Assembly: GCF_043195105.1 (NCBI RefSeq)
Contig: NZ_JBAFWO010000002.1
DNA from: NCEH01 sp002257205
GTDB taxonomy: Bacteria > Pseudomonadota > Alphaproteobacteria > Rhizobiales > Xanthobacteraceae
Length of the DNA stretch: 64,000 bases
Reading direction: 5' to 3' (one strand)
The notes below the pieces were generated by a model that ran no database searches, was not told where the DNA came from, and saw only the letters and a list, made by a program, of their open reading frames with translations. Shown in pieces: positions 49,808 through 58,080 of the stretch; the stretch's first letter is position 1, and the number at the start of each line of letters is the position of its first letter. Both the position numbers and the translations under genes were made by a program.

Positions 49808-50631
49808 CCGCCACCGTGACTTCAGCGGCGACCTCCGCCACGGCGATCGCGGCGAGCGTCGCGACGCGGCAGCTTCGCGTGGCGGTGGCTGGAGGCCGGC
49901 TCGACGTCACCCTCGATCGCCCGCAGGCGCGCAACGCGCTGAGCCTCGACACCCTGCGGGAACTGGAGATGGTGTTCACCCGCTTCGCCGCGGTGCCGGA
50001 CATCTGCGTCGTGGTCCTCACTGGTGCCGGCGACCGTGCCTTCGCCGCCGGTGGCGACCTCAAGGAGCTCGACGCGCATCGCAGCGCGGCGCAGGCCGGC
50101 GCGCTGTTCGATACTGGCCGGGCGGCGCTCGATGCGGTGCGGCGGTTTCCCGCGCCGGTGGTGGCCGCCCTGAACGGCGTCGCCCTCGGCGGCGGCGCCG
50201 AATTGTCCATGGCGTGCGATTTCCGCCTCGCCGCCGCCCATGCCGGCATCGGCTTCGTGCAGGCGCAGCTGGCGCTGACCACCGGCTTCGGCGGCTGCGC
50301 CGACCTGCAGGCGGTCGTCGGCCCGCGCAAGGCGATGGGGTTGATGCTCGCCGCGCAGCTCCTCAAGCCGGCCGAGGCGGAGCGGCTGGGCCTTCTCGAT
50401 GCCGTGGCGGGAGAGGGCGAGAGCCTGGACGCGCTGGTGGACCGCTTCGTCGCGCCGATCCTCGCCCGCCCGCCCGCGCTAGCGCGCGACCTGAAGGCGA
50501 TGGCGCTGGCCGGCATGGACCCGGCGCGGCGCGCCGCCCTCTCCGCCGAGGAACGCGCCCGCTTCATCCGAGCCTGGACGAGCCAGGAACACTGGGTCGC
50601 CGCCGAGCGCATGCTCGCCCGCAGGAGCTGA
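49804..50631 (+). CDS. Crotonase-family protein, possibly an acyl-CoA decarboxylase
   Basis: The crotonase-fold protein has 275 residues, with oxyanion-hole segments AFAAGGDLKELDAHR and GVALGGGAELSMACDFRLAA. Aligned to rat enoyl-CoA hydratase, both catalytic glutamate positions differ: glutamine in FVQAQLALTTGFGG where Glu144 stands, and glycine (RKAMGLMLAAQ) where Glu164 stands. Simple hydratase activity is therefore doubtful. Methylmalonyl-CoA decarboxylase (YgfG) is a crotonase found beside a B12 mutase and a MeaB-type GTPase, a setting like this one. Decarboxylase activity is a hypothesis. It overlaps the IclR stop by four bases. Confidence 0.87.
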   Translation: MTATVTSAATSATAIAASVATRQLRVAVAGGRLDVTLDRPQARNALSLDTLRELEMVFTRFAAVPDICVVVLTGAGDRAFAAGGDLKELDAHRSAAQAGALFDTGRAALDAVRRFPAPVVAALNGVALGGGAELSMACDFRLAAAHAGIGFVQAQLALTTGFGGCADLQAVVGPRKAMGLMLAAQLLKPAEAERLGLLDAVAGEGESLDALVDRFVAPILARPPALARDLKAMALAGMDPARRAALSAEERARFIRAWTSQEHWVAAERMLARRS

Positions 50632-50638
50632 GACCGCC

Positions 50639-52267
50639 ATGACCGCCCTCAAGCAGAAACCAGCCAGGGACACCGAGGAGCCGAAGGGCATCTCGCCGAT
50701 GACGCCCTCGGGCATCGAGGTGCCGCGGGTGGTGACCGCCGGCATGGTCGCGCGCGGCGCGCCCGAGCAGCCGGGCGAATTTCCCTTTACTCGTGGCATC
50801 TTTCCCGACGGCTTCCGCGGCCGCGCCTGGACCATGCGCCAGTATTCCGGCTTCGGCACGGCCGAGGAATCCAACGAGCGCTACCAATTCCTGCTGCGCG
50901 AGGGCCAGACCGGCCTCTCCGTCGCCCTCGACCTGCCGACCCAGTGCGGCTATGACCCCACCGATCCCATGGCGCTCTCCGAGATCGGCAAGGTGGGGGT
51001 CTCGCTCTCCAATCTCTCGGAGATGGAGATCCTGTTCGACGGCATCGACCTTACCAAGATCTCCACCTCCTTCACCATCAACGGCACGGCGGCGCTGATC
51101 TATGCCATGTATGTCGCCTGCGCCGAGCGGCGCGGCATTGATCCGGGCCTGCTCACCGGCACCATCCAGAACGATATCCTGAAGGAATACGTGGCGCGCG
51201 GCACCTGGATCTTCCCGGTGCGCCCCTCCATGCGGCTGACAGCGGATTCCATCCTCTACGCCAACCGCACCACACCGCGCTTCAACCCCATCTCCATCGC
51301 GGGGGCGCACATGCGCGACGCCGGCTGCAACGCAGTGGAGGAGATGGCCTACACCCTCTCCAACGGCATCGCCTATGTGGACGAGCTGCTGCGCCGCGGC
51401 GGCGATGTGGAGAAGTTCGCCAAGCGCCTGTCCTTCTTCTTCTACGTGCACATGGACCTGTTCGAGGAGGTGGCGAAGTTCCGCGCCGGCCGGCGCATCT
51501 GGGCCGAGCTGATGCAGGCGCGCTATGGCGTCAGCGATCCGAAGGCGCAGATGTTCCGCTTCGGCGTGGTGTGCGGCGGCTCCTCTTTGGTGGCGCCGCA
51601 GCCGCAGAACAACATCGTGCGCGTGGCCATCGAGACCCTCGCCGCGGTGCTCGCCGGGGCCCAGTCCATCTTCACCTGCGCCTATGACGAGGCGTTCCAG
51701 ATCCCCACCGAGAGCTCCGCCGAGATCGCCCTGCGCACTCAGCAGATCGTGGCGCTGGAAAGCGGCGTCGCCCGCACCGTCGATGCGCTCGGCGGCTCGC
51801 ACTATCTCGAATGGCTCACCGACGAGACCGAGCGCCGCATCCGCGCCCAGATGGACGAGGTGGAAGCCTATGGCGGCGCCGTGAAGGCCATCGAGGACGG
51901 CTGGCTGCAGATGCGGCTCGCCCAGCGGGCGCACGAGCGCAAGCGCCAGATCGATTCCGGCGCGTTCCCGGTGGTCGGCCTCAACGTGTTCCGCAAGGCG
52001 GAGGAGACGCGGGGCGCGGTGGAGGTGTTCCGCATCGATCCCAAGGCGAGCCGCCGCATCGTCGAGAAATACGAGGCGGTGATGGACCGGCGCGACGCCG
52101 CCGCGGTGGCCCGCGCCCTCGACCGCCTGGGTGCGGCCGCCGCGCAGGACGCGGAAAACCTCATGCCTTATCTCGTCGAATGCTGCCACGCCTACGCCAC
52201 CGTCGGGGAGATGGTGGCGCGGCTCAAGGGCTGCTGGGGCGAATTCCAGGAGCCCATCCGGCTATGA
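50639..52267 (+). CDS. B12-dependent acyl-CoA mutase, large (substrate-binding) subunit
   Basis: The TIM-barrel subunit has 542 residues, the length of HcmA/IcmA-type large subunits without a B12 domain. Family blocks are FPFTRGIFPDGFRGRAWTMR, LTGTIQNDILKEYVARGTW and FRFGVVCGGSSLVAPQPQNN. By a gap-free comparison with Propionibacterium methylmalonyl-CoA mutase (offset 20), the carboxylate-binding Tyr89 and Arg207 are kept (Tyr69, Arg187), as is His244 (His224). Phe117 is leucine (Leu97) and Tyr243 is alanine (Ala223). It is not 2-hydroxyisobutyryl-CoA mutase-like, because the Ile90/Asp117 pair is absent. A carboxylated acyl-CoA bulkier than methylmalonyl-CoA is plausible. The comparison was done from memory. 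Confidence 0.92.
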   Translation: MTALKQKPARDTEEPKGISPMTPSGIEVPRVVTAGMVARGAPEQPGEFPFTRGIFPDGFRGRAWTMRQYSGFGTAEESNERYQFLLREGQTGLSVALDLPTQCGYDPTDPMALSEIGKVGVSLSNLSEMEILFDGIDLTKISTSFTINGTAALIYAMYVACAERRGIDPGLLTGTIQNDILKEYVARGTWIFPVRPSMRLTADSILYANRTTPRFNPISIAGAHMRDAGCNAVEEMAYTLSNGIAYVDELLRRGGDVEKFAKRLSFFFYVHMDLFEEVAKFRAGRRIWAELMQARYGVSDPKAQMFRFGVVCGGSSLVAPQPQNNIVRVAIETLAAVLAGAQSIFTCAYDEAFQIPTESSAEIALRTQQIVALESGVARTVDALGGSHYLEWLTDETERRIRAQMDEVEAYGGAVKAIEDGWLQMRLAQRAHERKRQIDSGAFPVVGLNVFRKAEETRGAVEVFRIDPKASRRIVEKYEAVMDRRDAAAVARALDRLGAAAAQDAENLMPYLVECCHAYATVGEMVARLKGCWGEFQEPIRL

Positions 52268-52707
52268 GCGACACCATCGAAACCCCCGTCATTTCCGCCC
52301 CGCCGCTGCGTGGCAAGCGCATCCTGGTCGCCAAGCCAGGGCTCGACGGCCACGACATCGGCGCGAAGGTGATCGCTTTGGCGCTGCGCGATGCCGGGGC
52401 GGAGGTGATCTATACCGGCCTGCGCAAGAGCCCCGGTTTCATCGCCCGCGTCGCGGTGGACGAGGACGTGGACGCGGTGGGCCTGTCCATTCTCTCCGGC
52501 AGCCACAAGGAACTGGTGGCCGACGCCATCGCCGCTTTGGCGGATCAGGGCGCCTCCAACATCCCCGTGTTCGTGGGCGGCACCATCCCGGAAGAAGACG
52601 TGGCGATGCTGCTGGCGCTCGGCGTGACGGCGGTGTTCACCGCCGACATGAAGCTCGATGACGTGGTCGCCGCGGTGGCGGGCCGGCTGGCGGAGCGACA
52701 GGCATGA
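52264..52707 (+). CDS. B12-dependent acyl-CoA mutase, small (cobalamin-binding) subunit
   Basis: The subunit has 147 residues and carries adenosylcobalamin. The base-off motif D-x-H-x-x-G is intact in KPGLDGHDIGAKVIALALRD (His30 ligates cobalt), with the S-x-L motif in GLSILSGSHKEL and the GG motif in IPVFVGGTIPEEDV. The end is unusual: the common FGPGT-like loop after the last strand is replaced by AVFTADMKLDDVV. It overlaps the large-subunit stop and the CoA-transferase start by four bases each, so subunits are made in step. Confidence 0.93.
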   Translation: MSDTIETPVISAPPLRGKRILVAKPGLDGHDIGAKVIALALRDAGAEVIYTGLRKSPGFIARVAVDEDVDAVGLSILSGSHKELVADAIAALADQGASNIPVFVGGTIPEEDVAMLLALGVTAVFTADMKLDDVVAAVAGRLAERQA

Positions 52708-53831
52708 GCGGCCCCCTCAGCGGCATCCGCGTCATCGAGGTCGGGCACATGCTGATGGGCCCCTACAGCACCATGCTGCTGGCCGATCTCGGAGCCGAGG
52801 TGATCAAGGTGGAGCCGCCGGAAGGCGACATCGGCCGGCGCGTCAGCCCGCACAGCATCGGCGCCCACAACGCCTATTTCGCCAGCCTCAACCGCAACAA
52901 GAAGAGCGTCGTGCTCGACCTCGCCAGCGGCGAGGGCCAAGCGAAGCTCGGCGCGCTGGTCCAGGGCTCCCACGCGCTGCTCACCAATCTGCGACCGGCG
53001 GCGATCCGCAAGCTGGGCCTGACCTATGCGCATCTCAAGCGCTGGAATCCGAAGATCGTCTGCGTGGCCCTCACGGGATATGGGCTCGACAGCCCCTATG
53101 CGGAACGTCCTGCCTATGACTACGTCATCCAGGCGCTCACCGGCATCATGGCCCTCACCGGCGCGCCCGACGGCCCTCCGGTGAAGACAGGCTATTCGGC
53201 GGTGGACAATTCCGCCGGCATTATGGGGGCCCTCGGCCTGGTCGCCAAGCTGGTGGAGGGCACCGGCGGGCAGGTCGACATCGCCATGTACGACGTCATG
53301 CTGTCCCAATTGAATTACATCGCCGGCGCATGGCTCAATGCCGGCGAGCCGGCGCGGCGTATGGATCACTCGGCGCATCCCTATATCGTCCCGGCCCAGA
53401 TCTTTCCGACCCGCGATGGCTGGATCGCGCTGTTCATCACCCATGACGATTTCTGGCGCCGCTTCGCCGAGGAGGTGGGGCAGGCCCATTGGCTCACCGA
53501 TGCGCGTTTCGCCACCATGGCGGCGCGGCGTTCCAACCGCGAGCTGGTGCTGGGTGAGATCGCAGCGGTGCTGCACGACGAAGGGACGGACGATCTGGTG
53601 CGGCGCCTCTCCAAGCTCGGCGTCGTCGCGGCCGGGGTCGAGACCCTGGAGCAGGCGCTCGCCAGCGAACAGGCGGCCGCCAGGAACATGGTGGTGCAGG
53701 TGGATGGGGGCGGCACGGTCATCCGCGTGGTCGGCAATCCCATCAAGGTGCTGGGCGCCGTGGAGCGGTTCGCGCCGCCGCCGCGGCTCGGCGAACACGA
53801 TGATCTCGCGGACGGAGGGCAGGCGGCATGA
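52704..53831 (+). CDS. CaiB/BaiF class III CoA-transferase of the mutase operon
   Basis: The CoA-transferase has 375 residues. Motifs are RVIEVGHMLMGPYSTMLLAD, LNRNKKSVVLDLASGEGQ and GYGLDSPYAERPAYDYVIQA, where the aspartate after PAY is the expected acyl-anhydride-forming residue. The glycine-rich stretch near the end (DGGGTVIRVVGNPIKV) fits the family. It probably activates the acid imported by the neighbouring TRAP transporter, using a CoA donor from the pathway. It is embedded by ATGA overlaps between the small mutase subunit and the MeaB gene. Confidence 0.92.
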   Translation: MSGPLSGIRVIEVGHMLMGPYSTMLLADLGAEVIKVEPPEGDIGRRVSPHSIGAHNAYFASLNRNKKSVVLDLASGEGQAKLGALVQGSHALLTNLRPAAIRKLGLTYAHLKRWNPKIVCVALTGYGLDSPYAERPAYDYVIQALTGIMALTGAPDGPPVKTGYSAVDNSAGIMGALGLVAKLVEGTGGQVDIAMYDVMLSQLNYIAGAWLNAGEPARRMDHSAHPYIVPAQIFPTRDGWIALFITHDDFWRRFAEEVGQAHWLTDARFATMAARRSNRELVLGEIAAVLHDEGTDDLVRRLSKLGVVAAGVETLEQALASEQAAARNMVVQVDGGGTVIRVVGNPIKVLGAVERFAPPPRLGEHDDLADGGQAA

Positions 53832-54748
53832 ACGCAGCCCTCCGCCCAGCGGCCCTCGATCGCAGAGCTCTGGGTCGGGCGCTTTCGCGCGCCGCCGATG
53901 CCGGCCTCGCGGACATCTTGAGCGCACCCCCCCGCGAGGAGCGGCACGTTGCCCGCCGCATCGGAGTGACCGGACCGCCGGGAGCCGGCAAAAGCACGCT
54001 GATCGCGGCTCTCGCGCGTTTCCGGCTGTCGCGCGCTAGCCGCGTGGCTATCGTGGCCATCGATCCGACAAGCCCGAAGACCAGTGGCTCCATCCTCGGC
54101 GACCGCATCCGGATGGACGGGCTGGTGGACGATCCGCGGGTGTTCATCCGCTCGCTGGCGAGCCGCGGCGCCACCGACGGCCTCGCCGACAACCTGCCGG
54201 AAATCCTTTCCGTGTTCGACGATTATGGCTTCGACGAGATCATCCTGGAGACGGTGGGCGTCGGACAGTCCGAGTTCGCCGTGCGCGAACTGGTGGACGT
54301 CGAGCTGCTGGTGCTGACGCCCGGCGCTGGTGACCAGATTCAGGCCATGAAGGCGGGCATTCTGGAAACCGCGGATATCTATGTGGTCAACAAGGCCGAT
54401 CAGCCGGAGGCGCGCCGCGTCGAGGCGGAGCTGAAGGCGACTCTGACCCTGACGGCGGGGGCAGGCCCTGTGCCGCCGGTGGTGCTGGTGCGCGCGGACG
54501 CAGGCGAAAACATCGCCGCACTCGACGCGGCCATTGAGGCCGCCACCATGCGCATAGCCGGAGACCCCGAGTCGCAGCGGCGCCGGCGCGCCCGCCAGCG
54601 CATCAAGGGCATCTTTTGGCGACGCCTCGCGCAGACCATCGAGGATCTGCCCCAGGCGGCGTTCGACCAGTCACTGCCAGAACTCTACGCAACCGTACTG
54701 ACTGATCTCAAGAAGGCGGCGACGGGACGAGGCAGAACGATCACGTAA
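53828..54748 (+). CDS. MeaB/ArgK-type G-protein chaperone of the acyl-CoA mutase
   Basis: The P-loop GTPase has 306 residues. Walker A is GVTGPPGAGKSTLIAALARF, the catalytic region has DEIILETVGVGQSEFAVREL, and NKAD gives guanine specificity (YVVNKADQPEARRVEAEL). Proteins of this family protect B12 mutases and edit the cofactor during loading. The coupling with mutase genes identifies its client here. The C-terminal helices (about 250-306) correspond to the dimerisation arm. Start overlap with the CoA-transferase stop is four bases. Confidence 0.93.
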   Translation: MNAALRPAALDRRALGRALSRAADAGLADILSAPPREERHVARRIGVTGPPGAGKSTLIAALARFRLSRASRVAIVAIDPTSPKTSGSILGDRIRMDGLVDDPRVFIRSLASRGATDGLADNLPEILSVFDDYGFDEIILETVGVGQSEFAVRELVDVELLVLTPGAGDQIQAMKAGILETADIYVVNKADQPEARRVEAELKATLTLTAGAGPVPPVVLVRADAGENIAALDAAIEAATMRIAGDPESQRRRRARQRIKGIFWRRLAQTIEDLPQAAFDQSLPELYATVLTDLKKAATGRGRTIT

Positions 54749-54787
54749 AAGCGCCGAAAACAGGCGTTAGCAAGTGGGAGGATCAGA

Positions 54788-55804
54788 ATGTCGAAGACAT
54801 TGCTCGCCAGCGCCGTGGTCACGGCGCTGATCATGGCCGTTCCCGTCGCCGTTCCCATTCCGGCGCAGGCCGAGCCGATTACGCTCAAATTCGCGCATCA
54901 ATGGCCGCAGGATGAGAAAGATTATGTGGTGGCGGCCGCGATCAAGTTCGCCAGGGAAGTGGAGGCGCGTTCAAAAGGTGAGATCAAGATCACTTTTTAT
55001 CCCGCTCAGTCCCTCGCGAAGGCCTCCAACACCCATATCGCCTTGAAGACCGGAACGGTGGATCTCTCAGTCTATCCCTACATTTATGCTGCCGGTGCTA
55101 TTCCGGAGATGAACCTCATCCTGATGCCGGGCATCTGGAAGACACACGACGAAGTTTTCGCATTCCGCAAGTCCCCGGCCTGGCAGCACATTGAGGCCAA
55201 GGCGCAGGCTTACGGGTTCAAGACCCTGTCCTGGATCCAGATTTCGGGCGGCGTGGCCTCGTCCGGAGCGCCGGTACACGGGCCGAAGGACGTGAACGGT
55301 AAGAAAGTGCGGGCGGCGGGCAAATACATGGAAGCCGCGTTGCACGATGCGGGTGCGACGCCCGTGTCCATGCCATCCTCCGACAACTACAACGCCATGC
55401 AGCTCGGCCTGCTGGACGCCATGTGGACCTCCTCGTCCTCGTTCGGTGCGTTTCGTCTCTATGAGGTCTCTAAGGCCTATACTTCGCCCGAGGACTATTC
55501 CGTCTATTTCACCATCGAGCCCATCGCGATCAGCATGAAGACGTGGGAAAAGCTGACGCCGGAACAGCAGAAAATCCTGTCCGAGGTGGGCGCGAGCCTG
55601 GAGATGGAAAGCCTTGCCGGAGCCAAGGCGGAGGACGCGCGGATCGCCCGGGAATTTGCCGAGCACGGTGTCAAAGTTACCAAGATGACTCTGGATGAAT
55701 GGAACAGCTGGCAGCCTCTGTTCCGGCGCAGCCACGAGCAATTCAAAGTCGACGTCCCGCAGGCGGCGTCGATCCTCAGCCAGATGCTGGCCAAGAACCC
55801 GTGA
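54788..55804 (+). CDS. dctP: TRAP transporter solute-binding protein DctP
   Basis: The periplasmic receptor has 338 residues, with a signal peptide at about 1-29 (MSKTLLASAVVTALIMAVPV, cleavage after AQA). The mature part opens ITLKFAHQWPQDEKDYVVAA and carries the DctP pattern GKKVRAAGKYMEAALHDAG, the carboxylate-binding arginine in KVRAAG and PSSDNYNAMQLGLLDAMWTS. The DctQ and DctM genes follow with minimal spacing. It starts 39 bases after meaB, so the whole set from IclR to DctM may be one transcript. The ligand is presumably the acid consumed by the mutase pathway. Confidence 0.92.
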   Translation: MSKTLLASAVVTALIMAVPVAVPIPAQAEPITLKFAHQWPQDEKDYVVAAAIKFAREVEARSKGEIKITFYPAQSLAKASNTHIALKTGTVDLSVYPYIYAAGAIPEMNLILMPGIWKTHDEVFAFRKSPAWQHIEAKAQAYGFKTLSWIQISGGVASSGAPVHGPKDVNGKKVRAAGKYMEAALHDAGATPVSMPSSDNYNAMQLGLLDAMWTSSSSFGAFRLYEVSKAYTSPEDYSVYFTIEPIAISMKTWEKLTPEQQKILSEVGASLEMESLAGAKAEDARIAREFAEHGVKVTKMTLDEWNSWQPLFRRSHEQFKVDVPQAASILSQMLAKNP

Positions 55805-55815
55805 AAGATACGGCT

Positions 55816-56385
55816 ATGAGCGACCCTCCGGCGGCGGAGGGGGCTTCCGCCGAGGCTCCCCTTAATGGAGATGTCTCGTCCCCTGTAGGGCTTTTGGCTG
55901 AGGTCATCATCGTCAGTGCAGGCCTTGCGGCGGTCCTGATCGCGCTGGCGGTCTGCTATGAGGTTTTCATGCGATCGGTGCTCGGCCGATCCGTGATCTG
56001 GGTCGAGGAAATCTCGGCCTATCTCATTGGCTACATCGTGTTCATCGGCATGGGCGCAGCGCTCTACCAGAGCGCCCATGTGGAGGTCGATTTCGTCCTC
56101 GCCCTCCTTGGGCGGCGCGCGGCGATGCTGCTACGCCTCGGCAGCAATCTCGTGCTGTTGCTACTGTCGGGAACGATGGTGTGGCTGAGCTGGGAATTCT
56201 GGCTTGATACTTGGGTGAGTGGCGAGCGCTCGATCAGCATGCTCTCGGTTCCGCTGTGGATTCCCTATCTCGCCTTTTTCGCCGGCAGCGTGCTGCTCCT
56301 GGTGTTCGCGGTGCTGCGCCTTCTCGTTCTGGCCCAGTTGGTTCGGTCCGAGTACGGCAGTCCAAACAGCGAGGCCTCTCCATGA
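55816..56385 (+). CDS. dctQ: TRAP transporter small membrane subunit DctQ
   Basis: The membrane protein has 189 residues and four hydrophobic segments (about 25-50, 65-85, 98-125, 145-170), the standard DctQ topology. The family stretch VLGRSVIWVEEISAYLIGYI and FIGMGAALYQSAHVEVDF is clear. The start is taken at the ATG 55816. A GTG at 55801 overlapping the dctP stop would add five residues and allow coupling. The stop overlaps the DctM start by four bases. Confidence 0.9.
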   Translation: MSDPPAAEGASAEAPLNGDVSSPVGLLAEVIIVSAGLAAVLIALAVCYEVFMRSVLGRSVIWVEEISAYLIGYIVFIGMGAALYQSAHVEVDFVLALLGRRAAMLLRLGSNLVLLLLSGTMVWLSWEFWLDTWVSGERSISMLSVPLWIPYLAFFAGSVLLLVFAVLRLLVLAQLVRSEYGSPNSEASP

Positions 56386-57665
56386 CCGCGACCGCGATCT
56401 TCATGTTCGGGGGCTTGCTCATCTTGATGCTGATGGGTGTTCCCGTCGCCTTCGCGTTGTTCGCGTCCGCCATCGTCACGCTGCTTCTGGCCGGTGGTGG
56501 AGGCTGGTCGGCGCTCGGCCTCGTGTCGAGCACGGTGTGGGATTCCGTGACCAATTTCACGCTGACGGCGGTGCCTCTCTACATCCTGATGGGGGCCATC
56601 ATTTCGGCTTCCGGCATGGGATCCCGACTTTATGCGGCCGTCGCCACCCTGACCTCTGGCCTGTGGGGCGGCCTCGCCATCGCGACCACCATCGCCTGCG
56701 CGGTTATGGCGGCCATCTCCGGATCCAGCGTGGCAACGGTCGCCGCCGTTGGTCGCTTTTCAGTAAGCGAGATGCGCCGTTTCGGCTACCGCGAATCCGA
56801 CGCCTGCGGAGCCGTTGCCGCCGGGGGCACATTGGGGATACTCATCCCTCCCTCCATCCCGATGATCGTCTACGGTGTCATCGCCCAGGCGTCCATTGGC
56901 AGGCTATTCATGGCCGGTATACTGCCCGGCCTCATCCTTGCGGTGATGTTCGCCATCTATCAGATGTGGCTCGCACGGTCGCGATCAGGGGCGTCCCCGC
57001 AGGTGGTGGTGCGGGTCACCGCTTCCGATCGGGTGCGGGCCCTGGTCGACATTCTGCCGACCGGAGCGCTCATCGCCATCATTCTTGGCTCCATCTACAC
57101 CGGCATCGCGACGCCGACCGAGACAGCGGCCATCGGGGTCGCCGCGAGCTTCTTGCTTGCTGGGGTCCTCTATCGCGAGTTGACCTGGGCCAAATGCCGG
57201 CAGATTCTGATCGAGACCGGGCACGCCAGCATCATGGTTCTAACCATCATCGCCGGTGCCATGCTGTTTGGCTACGCCTTGACCACCACCGACGTCGCGC
57301 CGACGCTGTCGCGGTTGGTGGCGGGCGCCGACATTTCGCCGTGGCTGGTATTCATCGCTATCAACCTCCTGCTGCTCTTTCTCGGCTGCTTCCTGGAGAC
57401 CCTGTCCATCATCGTGATCACCACACCCATCATCATCCCGATCATCGAGAATTTTGGCTGGGACAAGGTGTGGTTCGGTGTGATCCTGATGATCAACATG
57501 GAGATGGCCCTCATCACGCCGCCGGTGGGACTCAACCTTTTCGTGGTCAAGAGCGTGGTGCCGGATGTTTCGCTGGGGCAGATCATCATCGGAACCTTGC
57601 CCTACGTCCTGATCATGGCCATGGCGTTGATGCTGGTGGCGCTCATTCCGGGGCTGATCGTCTGA
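56382..57665 (+). CDS. dctM: TRAP transporter large membrane subunit DctM
   Basis: The secondary transporter subunit has 427 residues and about twelve hydrophobic segments. Conserved blocks include GVPVAFALFASAIVTLLLAG, the AISGSSVATVAAVGRF segment, GTLGILIPPSIPMIVYGVIA and ALITPPVGLNLFVVKSVVPD, with the family's paired substrate/sodium-site motifs intact. It completes a dctPQM set following the mutase operon and would import a carboxylate with sodium. Confidence 0.94.
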   Translation: MTATAIFMFGGLLILMLMGVPVAFALFASAIVTLLLAGGGGWSALGLVSSTVWDSVTNFTLTAVPLYILMGAIISASGMGSRLYAAVATLTSGLWGGLAIATTIACAVMAAISGSSVATVAAVGRFSVSEMRRFGYRESDACGAVAAGGTLGILIPPSIPMIVYGVIAQASIGRLFMAGILPGLILAVMFAIYQMWLARSRSGASPQVVVRVTASDRVRALVDILPTGALIAIILGSIYTGIATPTETAAIGVAASFLLAGVLYRELTWAKCRQILIETGHASIMVLTIIAGAMLFGYALTTTDVAPTLSRLVAGADISPWLVFIAINLLLLFLGCFLETLSIIVITTPIIIPIIENFGWDKVWFGVILMINMEMALITPPVGLNLFVVKSVVPDVSLGQIIIGTLPYVLIMAMALMLVALIPGLIV

Positions 57666-57965
57666 CGCCTCCCCTTCCACGTCGCTTGCTTCGGTGCGCT
57701 CGTCTCGACTTCCGCCAGCGCGCCGCGACAAAGTGGGCGCGAGGTGCATCGCAACGCATAGCGCTTTACGCGCTATGCGAGGCGCGTGAGCAAGAGGCCG
57801 ACCTCGCAGGCCGAGAGAGAGGCCACAAGAAACTCTGCCACAAGAAACCCTATCGGATCAGGAACCCTCCCTCCCGTGGCGCGTTGCCTCTGGAAGCGGA
57901 CGTACGGATTCAAACCCGCCGGCACGTTCGTGTTGAACTCATGGTTCAGCGTCAGGAGACCCAAC
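57666..57965 (+). other. Gap before pqqA with a perfect 10-base hairpin
   Basis: The gap holds CGCATAGCGC (57755-57764) paired with GCGCTATGCG (57770-57779) around TTTAC, about 90 bases after dctM and 187 before pqqA. No T-run follows, so it may end the TRAP transcript weakly, or be a binding or RNA element in the pqq leader. The pqq promoter should lie between the hairpin and 57950. No gene was recognised in these bases. Confidence 0.6.
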
Positions 57966-58070
57966 ATGGAAGCAGATACACGCATCTGGGAAACGCCCGT
58001 TCTGCTCGAAACCTCGGTCGGAATGGAAGTTACAAGCTACGAATCCGCGGAGATCGATCGCGACGAGTAA
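57966..58070 (+). CDS. pqqA: PQQ precursor peptide PqqA
   Basis: The ribosomal peptide of 34 residues supplies both halves of pyrroloquinoline quinone. The conserved glutamate and tyrosine are Glu21 and Tyr25 in the block GMEVTSYESAEID, spaced E-x-x-x-Y as required for crosslinking by PqqE with PqqD. A GGAG ribosome site lies about ten bases upstream. It begins a complete pqqABCDE operon with pqqB 10 bases later. The small size and exact motif make the call firm. Confidence 0.95.
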   Translation: MEADTRIWETPVLLETSVGMEVTSYESAEIDRDE

Positions 58071-58080
58071 GGTCCGCGAG

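Noticed and set aside
50639..52707. Assignment of the mutase as 2-hydroxyisobutyryl-CoA mutase (HcmAB)
   Set aside because: The two-subunit layout and MeaB neighbour fit, but the diagnostic Ile90 and Asp117 positions are Tyr69 and Ala96 here.
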